Shown here: in pieces, positions 63,940-64,000 of the stretch
How the letters are laid out: each line of letters begins with the position of its first letter
Position numbering within the stretch: the first letter of the stretch is position 1
NCBI GenBank assembly: GCA_029265355.1
Contig: JAJUJL010000017.1
Coordinates: 39,080 to 103,079, forward strand
DNA length: 64,000 nucleotides
Direction of reading: 5' to 3'
Origin: Chloroflexota bacterium
GTDB taxonomy: Bacteria > Chloroflexota > Anaerolineae > Anaerolineales > UBA4823
The notes under the pieces: model-generated
Databases searched by the model: none
The model's input: the letters and a program-made list of their open reading frames with translations, nothing else
What the model was told of the DNA's origin: nothing
Made by a program: the position numbers and the translations under genes

Positions 63940-64000
63940 CCCCCCAAACAACCAAAAATGTGAAATTAAAACCAGGCGCGGGGTGGGCAGATAAACCAAC

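Noticed and set aside
63763..63999. Minus-strand frame at the end of the window
   Set aside because: It overlaps the protease 3' end and the GC hairpin, with no recognisable domain.

Overview
The window is one long, almost entirely plus-strand surface-glycan locus of about 48 genes, GC-rich and tightly packed, with many ATGA/TGATG stop-start overlaps. I infer a filamentous or biofilm-forming member of the Chloroflexota (Anaerolineae-like). The reasons are the GT39-type membrane glycosyltransferases, the giant multi-domain glycosyltransferases, TuaH-like and DUF115 proteins, and secreted proteins with a Y-L-P motif just after the signal segment. This is an inference from protein style; no rRNA or other marker gene is present.

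Layout. (1) 1-6.4 kb: nonulosonic (sialic-like) acid supply. It holds a PtmA/LegA-like SDR (cut by the window edge), a CMP-sugar synthetase, a NeuB synthase fused to a xylose-isomerase-like TIM barrel, a capsule-type glycosyltransferase and a methyltransferase. (2) 6.4-10.8 kb: an unusual cassette of an acyl carrier protein, a stand-alone class II aminoacyl-tRNA-synthetase-like amino acid:carrier-protein ligase with all three zinc ligands, a GNAT, an AAC(3)-fold acyltransferase and a DUF4910 (M28-fold) protein with a winged-helix tail. It looks like a carrier-protein route for putting an aminoacyl group on a sugar. (3) 10.8-21.5 kb: three sulfotransferases, three GT2 enzymes, a second cytidylyltransferase module (with a 2-hydroxyacid dehydrogenase, an SDR and a DUF115 protein that resembles GT42 sialyltransferases) and a GT39-like enzyme. 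(4) 21.5-29.5 kb: secreted GH39-like and GH78-like hydrolases and two GT-C membrane proteins. (5) 29.6-33.1 kb: complete dTDP-L-rhamnose pathway rfbC-B-A-D. (6) 33.1-47.8 kb: two very large three-domain glycosyltransferases, a GT-C protein, an AT-rich methyltransferase, a GT2-TuaH fusion, a GH26-like protein and a stand-alone TuaH-like enzyme. (7) 47.9-58.9 kb: export and polymerisation. It holds an ABC-2 permease with an ATPase carrying a C-terminal LamG-like domain, two GT4 enzymes, a WecA/MraY-like transferase and two successive Wzz-like/Wzy-like pairs. (8) 58.9-63.9 kb: a minus-strand giant membrane protein and a secreted gluzincin-type metalloprotease.

Taken together, the genes could make a rhamnose- and nonulosonate-containing polymer that is sulfated, methylated and perhaps aminoacylated. 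It would be built on a polyprenyl lipid, polymerised by duplicated Wzy/Wzz modules or exported by the ABC transporter, and remodelled outside by glycoside hydrolases. The most novel element is the aminoacyl-carrier-protein cassette. The NeuB-TIM fusion, the LamG-tailed ABC ATPase, the duplicated polymerase module and a small stop-codon-supplying hairpin repeat are next. No tRNA, rRNA, CRISPR array, transposase or integrase was seen, and no gene-free stretch exceeds 300 bases.
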